A stretch of 64,000 nucleotides of DNA from Marvania coccoides (Eukaryota > Chlorophyta > Trebouxiophyceae > Chlorellales > Chlorellaceae): positions 2,046,001-2,110,000 of the forward strand of contig OY978097.1 in assembly GCA_963854735.1 (NCBI GenBank), written 5' to 3'. The notes under the pieces are model-generated. The model had not been told where the DNA came from. It did no database searches and saw nothing but the letters and a program-made list of their open reading frames with translations. Both the position numbers and the translations under genes were made by a program. Below, piece after piece: positions 43,859-55,679 of this stretch (positions are counted from its first letter, which is position 1; each line of letters begins with the position of its first letter).

Positions 43859-44510
43859 TGAAAAAAATTCTGCCAGAAGCGGAGGAGGAAATGAAGACCT
43901 TTGTGAGTCAAATGCCCGGGTGGGCTGCAGCAATGAAGGAGCTGAAGGCGGAGATGCGGCCGAAATTCAGCAGATTGGAAGAGCAGCCAGATAATTTGGG
44001 GGAGTGGGGCGCAGCGATGGGGCCGGATGAGCTCGATCAGTACACGGGACTCAAGCGGTCTATTCTCATCGGTTTCGGCCTCTGGCGTGGAAGCACCGCG
44101 CCTGCAAAGTGCGTGAAATGCGCTTCCACGCCCAGTCGGTGGAGAAGAAGACACGATACGCCGACAGCGGGGTGGGTATGGAGCCCAATGGAGAAGGCGG
44201 ATGGGAAAGGATCGGCATTGTGAAGGGCATCGCGCAGGTGACGAACAATGGATGCCACTGCTCACATATTTTAATGCCAAAACTAATTCACACAATTTCT
44301 CAATTTTCTGCGGTCGGCGAAGAATTTGTTGTTTTCTTGAAAGTGACGTGGTACAAGGAAGCGGCAGCCCCGCCCCCAGGCCTCCGCATTGCGCAGAGAG
44401 TGAAGGCGGCGGGGATGCGATCACCCACGGTCGAGAAGTGGGTTGAAGCCTCCGCCGTCAAGCTCAATGGGGACCCCAAGAAGGGCGCAGGCAAGCGCGG
44501 GCCCCTTTAA
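43859..44510 (+). pseudogene. Unknown gene or fragment with an internal frame change
   Basis: From the ATG at 43859 the frame reads MKKILPEAEEEMKTFVSQMP, then GWAAAMKELKAEMRPKFSRL, and stays convincing to about 44105. After that the good coding signal moves to another frame (VEKKTRYADSGVGMEPNGEG, WERIGIVKGIAQ) and continues, perhaps across an intron at about 44238-44315, to FVVFLKVTWYKEAAAPPPGL and a stop at 44508-44510. I could not find splice sites that join the parts. The product is not recognised. It may be a degraded copy, a gene with a sequencing indel, or one I have mis-spliced. Confidence 0.35.
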
Positions 44511-44997
44511 TAAGTCAATATACGCGTTATAAATACAATTAATGCGGTTTGTCTGTTTCCATCTGAGCTCCCCCTCTCCTCCCCGATGGCACACTATTCA
44601 TCACACAATGATGACACCCCCGAAGTTTGTCTGTAAAGCTGCTTCTAAGACGCGGGCAAAAATTGTGTTTATTAACAACCAGAATCCTATACCAGGCGCC
44701 GAATTGAAAAATAACACACAAAATCGAGAGTTAGTAGTTTTGGCGGTGTGGTGGAAAACAAAACGAACGAGGGGCACATATTGCTTCGACTCAGGCGGCT
44801 CTTCCTTTCGTTTCACTTCATATTCCTACTGTGACAACTGTTATTGTGAGTGGGCTGCCCATGATCCTGCTTTTCGCGTGCAGCGCCGTCTGATTATTCA
44901 AGATCCCCCTAGCTCAGATGTTCTGGCAATTCCCAATCCCTGGCTCTAATTCTCGCATTCTTTGCTCTCACAGGGTCACAGAAAGATAGGAGCCACG
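44511..44997. other. Promoter spacer of SAM synthetase
   Basis: AT-rich to mixed, 487 bp. A frame at 44542-44949 has no domain. The end contains the leader of the SAM synthetase gene. Confidence 0.5.
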
Positions 44998-46300
44998 ATG
45001 GCTGATACCACGTTCCTTTTCACCTCTGGTAAGCCAGCACATCTGCCAATGTCCCCTTCCTTGATCAACTTCCAACCCCTTTTTTACTTGCTCACAATCT
45101 GCCCCACCCCTCCCTCCTCACGCCCTCCTCCCCCCGCCCAATTCATCGCCCGCAGAGTCGGTGAACGAGGGCCACCCCGACAAGCTCGCCGATCAGGTGT
45201 CTGATGCCATCCTCGACGCCTGCCTGGAGCAGGACCCCGAGTCCAAGGTGGCCTGCGAGACCGCCACCAAGACCAACATGGTGATGGTGTTTGGCGAGAT
45301 CACCACCCGCGCCAAGGTGGACTACGAGAAGGTGGTGCGCGACACCGTGCGCAACATCGGCTTCATCTCCGACGACGTCGGCCTGGACGCCGACAAGTGC
45401 AAGGTGCTGGTGCACCTGGAGGAGCAGTCCCCCGACATCGGGCAGGGCGTGCACGGCATGGGCACCAAGACCCTGGAGGAGGTCGGCGCCGGCGACCAGG
45501 GCCACATGTTTGGATACGCCACAGACGAGACCCCCGAGCTGATGCCCCTCACCCACATGCTGGCCACCCAGCTGGGCTACAAGCTCACCGAGGTGCGCAA
45601 GAACGGGGTGTGCCCGTGGCTGCGCCCTGACGGCAAGACCCAGGTGACGGTTGAGTACAAGAAGGAGGGCGGCGCCGTGGTCCCCATCCGCGTGCACACC
45701 ATCCTCATCTCCACCCAGCACAACCCCGACGTGTCCAACGAGAAGATCAAGGAGGATCTGATGGAGTACGTGATCAAGCCCGTGGTGCCCGCCAAGTACC
45801 TGGACGATGCCACCATCTTCCATCTCAACCCCTCTGGCCGCTTCGTCATCGGCGGCCCCCACGGCGACGCCGGCCTCACCGGCCGCAAGATCATCATCGA
45901 CACCTACGGAGGCTGGGGCGCGCACGGCGGAGGCGCCTTCTCCGGCAAGGACCCCACAAAGGTGGACCGCTCCGGGGCTTACATCGCCCGCCAGGCCGCC
46001 AAGTCCATCGTGGCTGCCGGCCTCGCCCGCCGCTGCCTGGTGCAGGTGTCGTACGCCATCGGCGTGCCCGAGCCGCTGTCCGTGTTCGTGGATTCCTACG
46101 GCACCGGCACGCGCCCTGATTCGGAGATCCTGGCGCTGGTGCAGAAGAAGTTCGACTTCCGCCCCGGACTCATCGCCAGGCACCTGGACCTCAAGCGCGG
46201 TGGCGATCGCTACATCCACACCGCCGCCTACGGCCACTTTGGCCGTGACGACCACCCCGAGGTGTTCACCTGGGAGAAGGTCATCCCCCTGCTGGACTGA
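44998..46300 (+). CDS. METK: S-adenosylmethionine synthetase, 391 aa
   Basis: Exons 44998-45028 and 45156-46300. The intron splits the N-terminus [20 protein letters not shown]. All signatures are present: [10 protein letters not shown] for ATP/Mg2+, [15 protein letters not shown], the glycine-rich [16 protein letters not shown] loop and [16 protein letters not shown]. The length is standard. It makes AdoMet from ATP and methionine for methylation and related pathways, normally in the cytosol; no transit peptide is seen. Codon use is extremely biased toward C-ending codons, which suggests high expression. A 401-codon frame on the opposite strand is a shadow of that bias. Confidence 0.97.
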
Positions 46301-47528
46301 ACAGAACAGCAGCAGCAGCAGCAGAAATAACTCACTCGCGCATACCACCAGTCACCCTTTAGCAGCAGTATCCACACCTGTTCTCTTCTTGATTTATTTT
46401 TATTAGATTCTTCTTCGGCGTCCGTGGTGCCCCTAACTCACACTTGACATTTAGTTATCTTTTGAATAGGCGCTCTTTCTTTCTTAACTATATTTCTCTG
46501 TGGATGCCCTTGATGGTCTTTTAATGCTCTGATTCTTCTCATTCACTACACATGCCAAGAAGGGGACGGGGAAGAACGCAGCTGATCACTTTTTAGGGCA
46601 GCCAATTAAAGCATTTTAAGCAAGCAGGCTGCATTCCATGTGTGCATGGAGTCATCACCAGTGCGCCTGCATGCTGTTCAGACGCATTGTGCAATAAATT
46701 TTTAATGCTGACGAAGATTCTTGAAATCAATTGGGCCAGTTGCTCGTTCTTCATGCCAAGAAGCCTGCTTTCATGTTGAAAATGATGTTTACATATCGTT
46801 TACTTTGCGATTGTCAAGCAAGAGCGCGTTGAACGGCTGAACACTCTTTTTTCCAACCGTTGAGCGTTGAAAACAAGTGACGAACCCCAACATCACGAGT
46901 CCCACGCTCTAGCGTTCTTCATTTCTCACAAGAGGAAGCCGATATTGGCCCGAATTGCATGCCGTTGCGTTGGATACGGAAGCTTGATTTCTGGGCTCTT
47001 CTGACAAGCCCCGCAATCGTGTTGTTGTGTCAAGTCGTCGTGCCCAGCCAACAAACTGGCCTACTCTTCGCTGGCACTCGCGGGGTTTACTTTATTACCC
47101 ACCATTCAGTGTACATAATTTATCATATTTCTTGGGCGCCGTCCAAGAACCACGGCAGACTGAGTCTGTGACTCGCTTGGGTCACTTGTCGCGACCGGCG
47201 GACTTTTTTGTTTTTTTTATGGATTTGCTGGCCATTTAGAGACCCGCAAATACCTCGGAACACAGTGACCTAGTTATTTGGAGCGTCCCAAGGGGATTCT
47301 GGGCCGAAAAACTGCCTCAAAGCGATCTACCCCTTGTTCGATTAGTTTTCGACTAATAACTGTGAGGGAACGCGTGCTGAAACCCAGGCTGGCGGCTATT
47401 TTCCGTTGTGGTGAGTGTCGAAGCCACTAGCCCCTGCCAATGCGTCATTTGTGACTCGTTGTATGTGTCTCTCAATCTTCTTCAATGAGACGAATAACCG
47501 TCGCTCTGTATCACCCCCTTAGGCCGCA
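46301..47528. other. Spacer, 1.23 kb
   Basis: Long 3' UTR and promoter region. A CAG microsatellite follows the SAM synthetase stop (46307-46323). The rest is AT-rich with short frames lacking domains. Confidence 0.5.
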
Positions 47529-49475
47529 ATGTCTGGTGCGCCGCCCTCATCGAAATGGACGCCCTTCATGGAGTGGCTGGAGCGGCAGCGTGCGGACGCG
47601 GTTGACTCCTCCCCTCCCGACCCGCCCACTCCCGCAGCAGAATGCCCCTGCCACGCCGGCCCCGCACACCATGAATCTCTTCACACCGACCCCACGCTCC
47701 CCAAAGACTGTAGAATGGAGACTCGGGCGGCGGAGGTCAGCTCCCGCGGGGGCCGGCAAGACACCACCATTGCGCTCACCGCCCCAGGCATGCCGCTGCA
47801 TAAGTGCCCTCTGATCACCGCACGACAAGCCTCCTCGCTGCTCGCCACCCTGTGTGAGCCCCTCATGCGCGTGGAGGTCGGCCGCATGACGCGCCGGCTA
47901 GAAGGCCCTACGCTGTTGCACCCAACGCCCGACCGCGGCGTGCTCAGCCTGTGGCTGCTGCCCAACGACGACCTGTCGCTGGTATGGCAGGGGCGCATCA
48001 CCCCTAACGCGGACTTGGCGCTGCCGATGGAGGCCACTCGCGGCCTCTCTCACGTCGCCACAGAAGTCACGGTGTGGGAAGAATTGGCGAGGTTTCCGTT
48101 TGGCGCGGAGCAGGACCTCGCCGAACCCTCAATCACCATCCACATGCTGCGTGGGGACGCCTCAGGGCGGACTTTCTACCTGAGGCCGAGGGGCGACGCC
48201 TCCGCGCCGGGCGCTGATGCTGGCTGCCTGGGCGTGAAGACTCGCAGAATGTACTTTTGGCTGACGGGTGACGACGTGCAGGTCGCGGTGCGCAACCTGG
48301 GCCGCCTGAAATCACGTGAGTTGTTATTTTTTTGCTGCTTCTTTGTTGGCAAAAAAATATGTGTACAGTATTTATCTCTGTGTTTTTTTCTGTCATAGTA
48401 AACTGAAACACCCTCTTACGTTTTTCGTACTCCCGCAGTCATCAAACGCCCACCAACGCTGTCCAAGCGCTCTGGCGTGCCGCAGCGCCAGCTGGAACAG
48501 ATCGGCGACTGGCTGCACCAGCTGGACGCCGCGTCCGCGCAGCACGCGGGCACCAACACCTGCGCGAACAACAGCATGGAAGCGCTGCTGGGGCGTTGCG
48601 CCAGCGTCGCCGCCAGCCCGCCCCGTTCCACTGCATCCCCCGGCCTCTTGCCAGCACACTACGACCCTTCGCAACTGGTGGCCACGGGCGCGGTGTCCGC
48701 TACCGCAGCGGCCGCCTTCCGGGACCGTCGTTTCCAGATTTGCTGCCCCTGCACCATCACTGTTGGCGTCACGGTGTCGCTCGGTTGCACCCCCACAGAC
48801 CCCTCTGTGGCGGTGGCAGAAGCCACCTCCCGGGCGCTGTCGCTGTATGCCACGCAAGAGGCCACCCGCATCTCCGAGGGCGTGGCCCGTCACACCGTGG
48901 ACCGCCTTGGGCGGCAAAATTTGGAAGAGGCCATCTGCGAGACGCTCATTCGCAGCGTGAGGGAGCAGCGGGTGCGCGAGCGCGCCGAGGTGCAGGCCCG
49001 CCGCAGGGCCCAGGCCGCCGCGCTGCAGGCTCAGGCCGTGCAGCGCGCGGTGCGGGGCGCTGCTGCCCACGCTGGGGTCCCGCCTCAGAGCTGCAAGCTG
49101 GCCATGCAGATGGAGCTGGCTGCCGCTGGCGTGGCCGCAGCAGCGGCCGCTGCAGCTGCAGCGGATCTGCCGGTGTCCCCCATGAACTGGCAAGGCTCCC
49201 AGGACTCTGTGCAGGAGGAGGGCAGCAACGATGAAGGCAGCACAGACGAGCTGCGCACGCCGCGCCGCCCTGGCCGCAAGGCCAAGACCTGCCCCTCCCC
49301 GCCTGGCCCCGTGGGCCCGGGGGGTCGCGTCACTGTGGGCGACCTTGCGGGCCTGTTTGAGGCTGCCAGCCTGGAACCAGACGGCTCAGATAGCGATGAG
49401 TCCAGAGGCCCTGCAAATGCTGTGAGGGTCGACGACCTCCCAGATCTGCTGAACTCCAGGCCTGCCAGCGAGTAG
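47529..49475 (+). CDS. Rpn13/ADRM1-like protein with divergent Pru domain, 607 aa
   Basis: Exons 47529-48315 and 48439-49475. Residues about 110-265 resemble the Pru domain, the pleckstrin-like ubiquitin receptor of the proteasome lid-base: VEVGRMTRRLEGPTLLHPTP, GVLSLWLLPNDDLSLVWQGR, then SGRTFYLRPRG and MYFWLTGDDVQVAVRNLG. The RMYFWL strand matches the hallmark of Rpn13. The second half is mostly disordered, with an Arg/Ala/Gln helix (VREQRVRERAEVQARRRAQA). It may contain a degenerate DEUBAD, but I cannot see one clearly. A loop of about 40 residues is inserted in the Pru domain. The assignment is by motif and is tentative. Confidence 0.55.
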
Positions 49476-50112
49476 GGAACCTCGCTCCTGGCAGCCAGCA
49501 CCGGCATTTCATCAAATAATGACTCTCGAGCCGACGATGCGAATTTATACTACTACTTCTTTTTCAACATTCATTTTTTTTCTTCACTTTTTTCTAATTG
49601 CTTCTGTCACATTTTTGTTTCTGTCTATTTTCAATTGAAGATTGTTTATTCTTTTCTTTTTTGAATCCCGTAAATTACCGCTGTTTTTGTCCATACCTTC
49701 TTCTTCCTCTGTGTTTTTTTCCTTGCATTCCTTTAGTACAGCTTACCATTCTCAGGAATTCTTATTATATACCCTCCATTCGATCACAATTATGCATAGC
49801 GCCATCAATTATTGATCATGGCGACACAATTCTTCTTCATTTTTAGGAAGCTTCGATTTTTTCCCCATTCAAAATCAGAAATGGCGATTCTATGGAAATA
49901 TAGTGTTGCAATAAATGCATTTGCATAAAAAAGAGGCGAAACTCAGACAGAAGCTTTCATCAGTTGCTAAGAAAGTTCTGCTTCGTGGAGCAAAACTAAG
50001 CCTTCCACTGGCGATTGGTGTGCATGCTGAGATTTTTCTCGCTTGGATGTGCTTTGCTCAACGCCTTCATGCCACCCATGCTTTACATATTTTCCATCGA
50101 AAGAATGAAAAT
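49476..50112. other. Convergent 3' spacer, 637 bp
   Basis: T-rich 3' regions of the Rpn13-like and archease genes. No further feature. Confidence 0.5.
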
Positions 50113-51003
50113 TTAAATGTCGACGATTGCAAAAATCTCGGCATCCCCCTCCTTCTCATTAATTTGCATAGCAGAATAGGTGATGGCCTTGATCTCGGTG
50201 CCAGACACGTGGCGTTTGCGGTCAAACAGCTCCCCCCTGGCCTCTGCCGTGATGCGCCAGTCTTCCCTATCGAACTCTGTGATGTTCAGGGTCTTCGGGA
50301 CGAAGAAATCGGTGGAGAACAAGAACAGCAGCTCGTCAAGCCAGTGAAACAGCAGAGAGGGTAGGTCATCGCAGTTTTTTTCAACCTCAAAAATGCGAGT
50401 TTCAGATGAGGGGCCTTCAGCAGAAATATCTTCTAGCGGGGTCATGTAGTTGAACATGCAAAGCCCCACGTTCTCAAACGCTTCTTGCAGGGTCTCGCCC
50501 CCTTCATTATGGAAGAAAGAGAGCAGTGAGAAACAGGGAGAATGGCGAACAATATCAACAAAGTCAAGGGGAGAAAACAAATGAAATTTTGGAGAGAAGG
50601 GCTTACATGCATGGAGCTGTACGTCTGCAGTGTGATCTAAATCTGTTGAAATGAAACAACGAACGACAGAATGAGCTTTGTAGAAGTGGAGGCAAGGGGC
50701 AGAAGCAGAACAAAGCAGCGATGTCTGTATTTGTTAATATGTCGCACACTCGAATTTTTGGCCTGGCACTGCCGAGGCGCGGTACTCTGCAACTTCTTCC
50801 GCCTCTAGAGCCGCGTTCTCAGCCCTCACTGTGGCCTCCTTTCCTCCATTAGATGGCTCTGTGGCAGGTCCTCCAGCTGGCAATGGTGCTGCTGCCTCTG
50901 CCTCCGCGGCCTTCGACGCACGAGGTGCCTTTTCGACGCGTTTTCGTTTTGCCCGCGGCTCTCGCTGAGGAAGGCACTCGTAGTCTACGGGCTCAGAACT
51001 CAT
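50113..51003 (-). CDS. Archease with long N-terminal extension, 226 aa
   Basis: Exons 51003-50748, 50642-50607 (36 nt) and 50501-50113 join in phase. The archease fold begins near residue 85: FEYLDHTADVQLHAWGETLQ, then LLFHWLDELLFLFSTDFFVP, VSGTEIKAITYSAMQI and the C-terminal FAIVDI, which places metal-binding acidic and His residues as in the family. Archease activates the RtcB tRNA ligase in splicing and in the unfolded-protein response. The normal protein is about 140 aa. Here 84 extra residues precede it, with a basic cluster (REPRAKRKRVEKAPRASK) that looks like a nuclear signal. The tiny middle exon was placed by the DHTADVQLHA match. Confidence 0.92.
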
Positions 51004-51409
51004 GTCTCAAAAAATAATATTTTGTTCAAGATTAAAGATGTAGATTTGGCTGCCAGCGTATATGTCTGTTTTAATTGATTTTTAATACGCCGATTATTAA
51101 AAAGCGCCTGCAGATATTTTTTTTCCGCTGCATTTTCATTCTTGCAGGTCTTCTTCCCCGCGGCTCGACAACAAGCAGACATAAAATTGTTTTATTGTTT
51201 CGACATCCAACACAAATCAGTCTCCAGAGTCTTTCAGACTTCAAGCCTTGTTCTGAAAAAGGGAGGGGGTCGATCTCTCTGTGACAATTTCAGTGGCCGC
51301 AAGGCCACTCTATGCATTCTTAGAGGGATCAGGAACAATTCACTCGACAGTGTGCCCATTTGAGGAGGCCTCACTGGGGCGCTCCAGCCCCACTTTCTCA
51401 GACAGCGAG
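51004..51409. other. Divergent spacer, 406 bp
   Basis: AT-rich spacer between the outward-facing archease and LysM starts. Coding-like sequence in frame with the LysM gene extends upstream to a possible acceptor at 51291, so an extra 5' exon of that gene may lie here. Confidence 0.45.
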
Positions 51410-52573
51410 ATGAATGAGCCTTCAACGTCAACGAGCTGCTCTACGGTGAATGAGAGCACGGTCTCGGACCACACAGCCTCGGACGATCTGTTTATTCGTC
51501 ACCGGGTGAGCGAGCGGGCCAAACGAGCTGCGCCGAAGACATAAAAAGCCAGACACACTCCTTCATTTAACTGCTTTATCTCGCTGTGCAGGTGAAAAGG
51601 CGAGACACGTTGGCTGGTTTGGCCGTCAAATACAATGTGACGGTGCGTGAAGAAGGGGAAGCCGCCCAGCTCTAGTTTTGGTCTAGCTCCAACTACAAAA
51701 TTTCTCATTTTTATTTTTTTATACTGCCTGCTGCAGGTGTCGGACATCAAGCGAGCCAACGGCTTTCAAAATGACACTGAAATGTTCGGCAAAGACACGC
51801 TGCTCATACCGACGCGGCCCCTGCCGATTGGGTGAGGCCACGTTTTTGTTCGATCGAAAAAAATACTGCCAACTTCATTCTCCTCAACTTTACCCCACAT
51901 TGCCCCCTCTGCTCTCATATCCTGCAGCCCGGAGTACGCAGCGTGGGCTGGGATGATCTTGGCGCACTACGGCAGGATCCCTGGCCACCTCCACAGCGAT
52001 CGCCTGCGTGCCCCCAGCGCCGCTGCTATCAGCGAGCTGCGGGGGTACTACCAGGTCGATCCCTTCTCAGAAACATCCGCAGAGGTGTCAGACGAGGACC
52101 TGCTCGACGTGCAGGCCATATTTGCGCCGGCAGGGAGCAGCCGGCGGCAGTCACCACGAGAAGTTGAGGTGGAGCTCACAACCAGGCCGCAAACGCAGGG
52201 CGCAGGGCACCTGGACGACAGGTTGCGGCTACGGCGGCGAGGGGCAGAGGACGACTACGCAGCAGCGCATGAAGGTGTAGATGGATACAGCCCAAGAGGA
52301 GGGGCCGGCGGTGGCAGCAGCAGCAGTGGGCATTTGTTGGCGACGCGAACAGCGGTGAACACAGGGCTGCGAGACTTGAAAGAGTGGCACCGAAAGTCGG
52401 TGCACTGGCGATCGCAGCTGGTGGGCAAGCTGAAGCGGGCGGCCAACCAGCCCGCGCTGACGGCGGCAGCGCACAGTGCAGGCAACAGCATGGCGCAGGC
52501 GGCGGAGGCTGCCATGGCGCTGGCCTCGGGGCTAAGCGCGCCGCTGGGAAAAGCCAGCCGTAAAGCGGATTGA
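51410..52573 (+). CDS. LysM-domain protein, LYSMD-like, about 295 aa
   Basis: Exons 51410-51505, 51592-51642, 51737-51831 and 51928-52573 join in phase. The single LysM domain spans three exons: VKRRDTLAGLAVKYNVTVSD, then IKRANGFQNDTEMFGKDTLL and IPTRPLPIG. There is no signal peptide or membrane helix, so it is unlike secreted chitin receptors and closer to intracellular LysM proteins of the LYSMD1/2 kind, whose role is poorly known. A disordered Ser/Gly-rich region and a helical C-terminus follow. The start is uncertain: the frame is open upstream to 51293 behind a possible acceptor (TVCPFEEASLGRSSPTFSDS), so a longer protein is likely. Confidence 0.78.
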
Positions 52574-52973
52574 GACACACAATTACAATGAGCGGTTCAT
52601 GTTTCCCATTATTATTATTATTCGATTTTTTTCCAGAGGAGAGAGAGTCATTTGTTTGTTTTTTGTTTTGTTTCATTTTATCATTCTTACTTCGGGTTTA
52701 ATATAGAAAGAACTGCTTGCTCTGTAAAACAACTAGGCTTTTGGGCCAAGAAGCACGTTGCACGAGATGGTCTAAGAGATGGCCTAGTCTCTTTCCAAGA
52801 AGTTTAGTAGCCATGATCACAGAGGGATAATAAAAATATGCATCGAGAAAGTACGGGAGAGCACAAAAACATGAAGCATCCTCTGCACTGCAAAAATCCT
52901 TAAGCCCGCTCAAAAAACCGCCGGCCGGCTCTGTTTTATTCACCACTAGGCCGCTTTATTCTCTTTCAGATCC
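52574..52973. other. Spacer after the LysM gene
   Basis: AT-rich spacer with an ATT microsatellite near 52607-52622. A minus-strand frame at 52698-52946 has no domain. Confidence 0.45.
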
Positions 52974-53135
52974 ATGGATGAAATTGACGTAGATTCTCCA
53001 GCGCCCTCCGTTGTGCCAAACAGAGGGGCCAGCCGCTCTTCACAGCCAAAACACCATGTCGCCGGCAGTGGCAGCTGGAGCATCTCCCCGGCAGGTCAGG
53101 CGGCAATACCCTCCAAGCTACGCCGCCGCCGCTAG
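52974..53135 (+). CDS. Short unknown ORF, 53 aa, possible terminal exon
   Basis: A 53-codon frame starts ATG GAT GAA and encodes MDEIDVDSPAPSVVPNRGAS... ending SKLRRRR. It sits just behind a good acceptor (ctctttcag at 52961-52969). Its codon use is like real exons here and the flanks are AT-rich. It is acidic at the start and basic at the end. It may be a tiny gene or the last exon of an unseen one. No family is recognised. Confidence 0.35.
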   Translation: MDEIDVDSPAPSVVPNRGASRSSQPKHHVAGSGSWSISPAGQAAIPSKLRRRR

Positions 53136-53355
53136 GTAGGATTGTCTGCGACAGCGCAGCCACTGCTGGTGGCGAAGAGTGCCGCCTTGCTTCGAGTCTT
53201 TCCTTTCCTAATGAGCTTCTAGACGGCCACACGAAAAAACGAAAAAAAATCGACTGCATTTGCATTATATATAGTTTCATTCTATATTGTGATAATTCTC
53301 CAAAAACAATCCACATATAACACTTCCTCGCAAGCTTGCTTCATAAAGTAAGGAG
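53136..53355. other. Promoter spacer of HSP70B
   Basis: Spacer of 220 bp before the HSP70B start. I saw no clear heat-shock elements, but did not search exhaustively. Confidence 0.4.
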
Positions 53356-55679
53356 ATGCAGACGACTGGCTTGGTTGGCTCCAAGGTCGGCTCCAAGTCG
53401 ACCTTTGCGGGCTCTGCCCTGCGGTGCAAGGCCCAGCGATCCGCCCCGCTGGCGGGACGCCGCGGTGCCGCCATGAGGATCCGCGCTGAGAAGGTGGGTG
53501 GTGATGAGATCCACCTCGCGGCTCTCTACAACACCTCGCGCGTGCTGCCGTGCGCATTTACGTTTCCACGCGCATTTCGCTCACATCATCTCCAATTCCC
53601 CTTCTTTCATAGGTTGTCGGCATCGATCTGGGCACGACCAACTCTGCTGTGGCGGCTCTCGAGGGAGGCAAGCCCACCATCATCACCAACGCCGAGGGAG
53701 GCCGCACCACCCCCTCCGTGGTGGCCTTCAGCAAGACTGGGGACCGCCTCGTGGGTCAGGTACGCTGCAAAGACGCCATCTTTTTCGCACTCGGTCTTCT
53801 AGAACATTTGCTCACCACCGCCTGCCTCCATTGATTTCTCTCGCTCGACTCTTCTCCCCTCCACCTCCCCTAACCCTCCCTTTTTTCTCCTTCCACCCAC
53901 CAACCCCCGCAGATTGCCAAGCGCCAGGCCGTTGTCAACCCCGAGAACACTTTCTTCTCCGTCAAGCGCTTCATCGGCCGCAAGATGAGCGAGGTGCAGG
54001 AGGAGTCCAAGCAGGTGCCCTACAGGGTGGTGGCCGACGGCAACGGCAACGTCAAGATCGTGTCTTCCAACGCCAACAAGGAGTTCGCGCCCGAGGAGAT
54101 CTCCGCTATCGTGCTCCGCAAGCTGGCTGAGGACGCCGCCAAGTTCCTGGGCACCAACGTGGACAAGGCCGTCATCACCGTGCCCGCCTACTTCAACGAC
54201 TCCCAACGCCAGGCCACCAAGGACGCTGGCAAGATCGGCGGCCTGGAGGTGCTGCGCATCATCAACGAGCCCACCGCCGCCTCCCTGGCCTACGGCCTCG
54301 ACAAGAAATCCAACGAAACCATCCTGGTGTTCGATTTGGGAGGCGGCACGTTCGACGTGTCCATCTTGGAGGTGGGCGACGGCGTGTTTGAGGTGCTTTC
54401 CACCTCTGGAGACACCCATCTTGGCGGAGACGACTTTGACAAGCGTATCGTGGACTGGCTGGCAGAGGATTTCAAGGCAGCTGAGGGCATTGACCTGCGC
54501 ACCGACCGCCAGGCCCTGCAGCGCCTGACTGAGGCCGCTGAGAAGGCCAAGATCGAGCTGTCTGCCACCTCAAACACCTCCATTTCGCTGCCTTTCATCA
54601 CCGCCACCGCCGACGGCCCCAAGCACATCGACACCGGCCTGTCTCGCGCCAAGTTCGAGCAGCTGTGCTCCGACCTGCTGGAGCGCTCCCGCATCCCCGT
54701 GGAGAACGCGCTGAAGGACGCCAAGCTGTCGTACTCTGAGCTCGATGAGATCATCCTGGTGGGCGGCTCCACCCGCATCCCCGCCGTGGTGGAGCTCGTG
54801 GAGAAGCTCACCGGCAAGAAGGCCAACCAGACCGTCAATCCCGACGAGGTGGTGGCCCTGGGAGCCGCCGTGCAGGGCGGCGTGCTCGCCGGCGAAGTTT
54901 CCGATATCGTGCTGCTGGACGTGACCCCGCTGTCGCTGGGCCTGGAGACCCTGGGTGGCGTGGCCACCAAGGTCATCCCCCGCAACACCACGCTGCCCAC
55001 CTCCAAGAACGAGATCTTCTCCACCGCTGCCGACGGCCAGACCAGCGTCGAGATCAACGTGCTGCAGGGCGAACGCGAGTTTGCGCGGGACAACAAGTCG
55101 CTGGGCACCTTCCGACTGGACGGCATCCCCCCCGCCCCCCGCGGCGTCCCTCAGATCGAGGTCAAGTTCGACATTGACGCCAACGGCATTCTGTCTGTTA
55201 CCGCTACCGACAAGGGCACCGGCAAGCAGCAAGATATCAAGATCACGGGCGCGTCCACCCTGCCCTCCGATGAGGTGGAGAAGATGGTGAAGAACGCGGA
55301 GCAGTTTGCGGACGAGGACAAGAAGAAACGGGAAGTTATTGACGCCAAGAACCAGGCCGATTCCATGGTGTACCAGACCGAGAAGCAGATCAAGGAGTTT
55401 GAGGGCAAGGTGCCGGAGGACGTCAAGGCCAAGGTGGAGGCGAAGCTGACCGAGCTGAAGGACGCCATCCCCTCTGAGGACGCCGCCAAGATCAACGCTG
55501 CCATGGAGGCGCTGCGCACCGAGGCGATGGCTCTGGGCCAGGCGGTGTACTCGCAGGGCGGTGCAGCGGGTGCTGAAGGCGGCGCGGCCCCCGGCGGTGA
55601 CGCTGGAGCGGCTGGCGGTGCGGCGCCGGGTGGCGACGACGTCATCGACGCTGAGTTCACCGAGCCCGAGGACAAGTAG
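53356..55679 (+). CDS. HSP70B: Chloroplast HSP70 (HSP70B), 683 aa
   Basis: Exons 53356-53493, 53613-53759 and 53913-55679. The first 46 residues form a transit peptide ([20 protein letters not shown], ending RIRAEK). The mature part begins [20 protein letters not shown] and carries the HSP70 signatures [20 protein letters not shown] and [17 protein letters not shown]. The sequence is closest in style to DnaK, as expected for a stromal chaperone, and the tail ends [15 protein letters not shown], a hallmark of plastid/cyanobacterial HSP70. It folds stromal proteins with J-domain and GrpE partners and assists import through the Tic complex. Strong C-ending codon bias suggests high expression. 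Confidence 0.97.

Noticed and set aside
45143..46348. 401-codon minus-strand frame opposite SAM synthetase
   Set aside because: It mirrors the extreme GC3 bias of the sense gene, has no domain and is His/Gly/Ala-rich.
46959..47239. Two 70-codon plus-strand frames
   Set aside because: No domain, overlapping frames in a long spacer, no conservation evidence.
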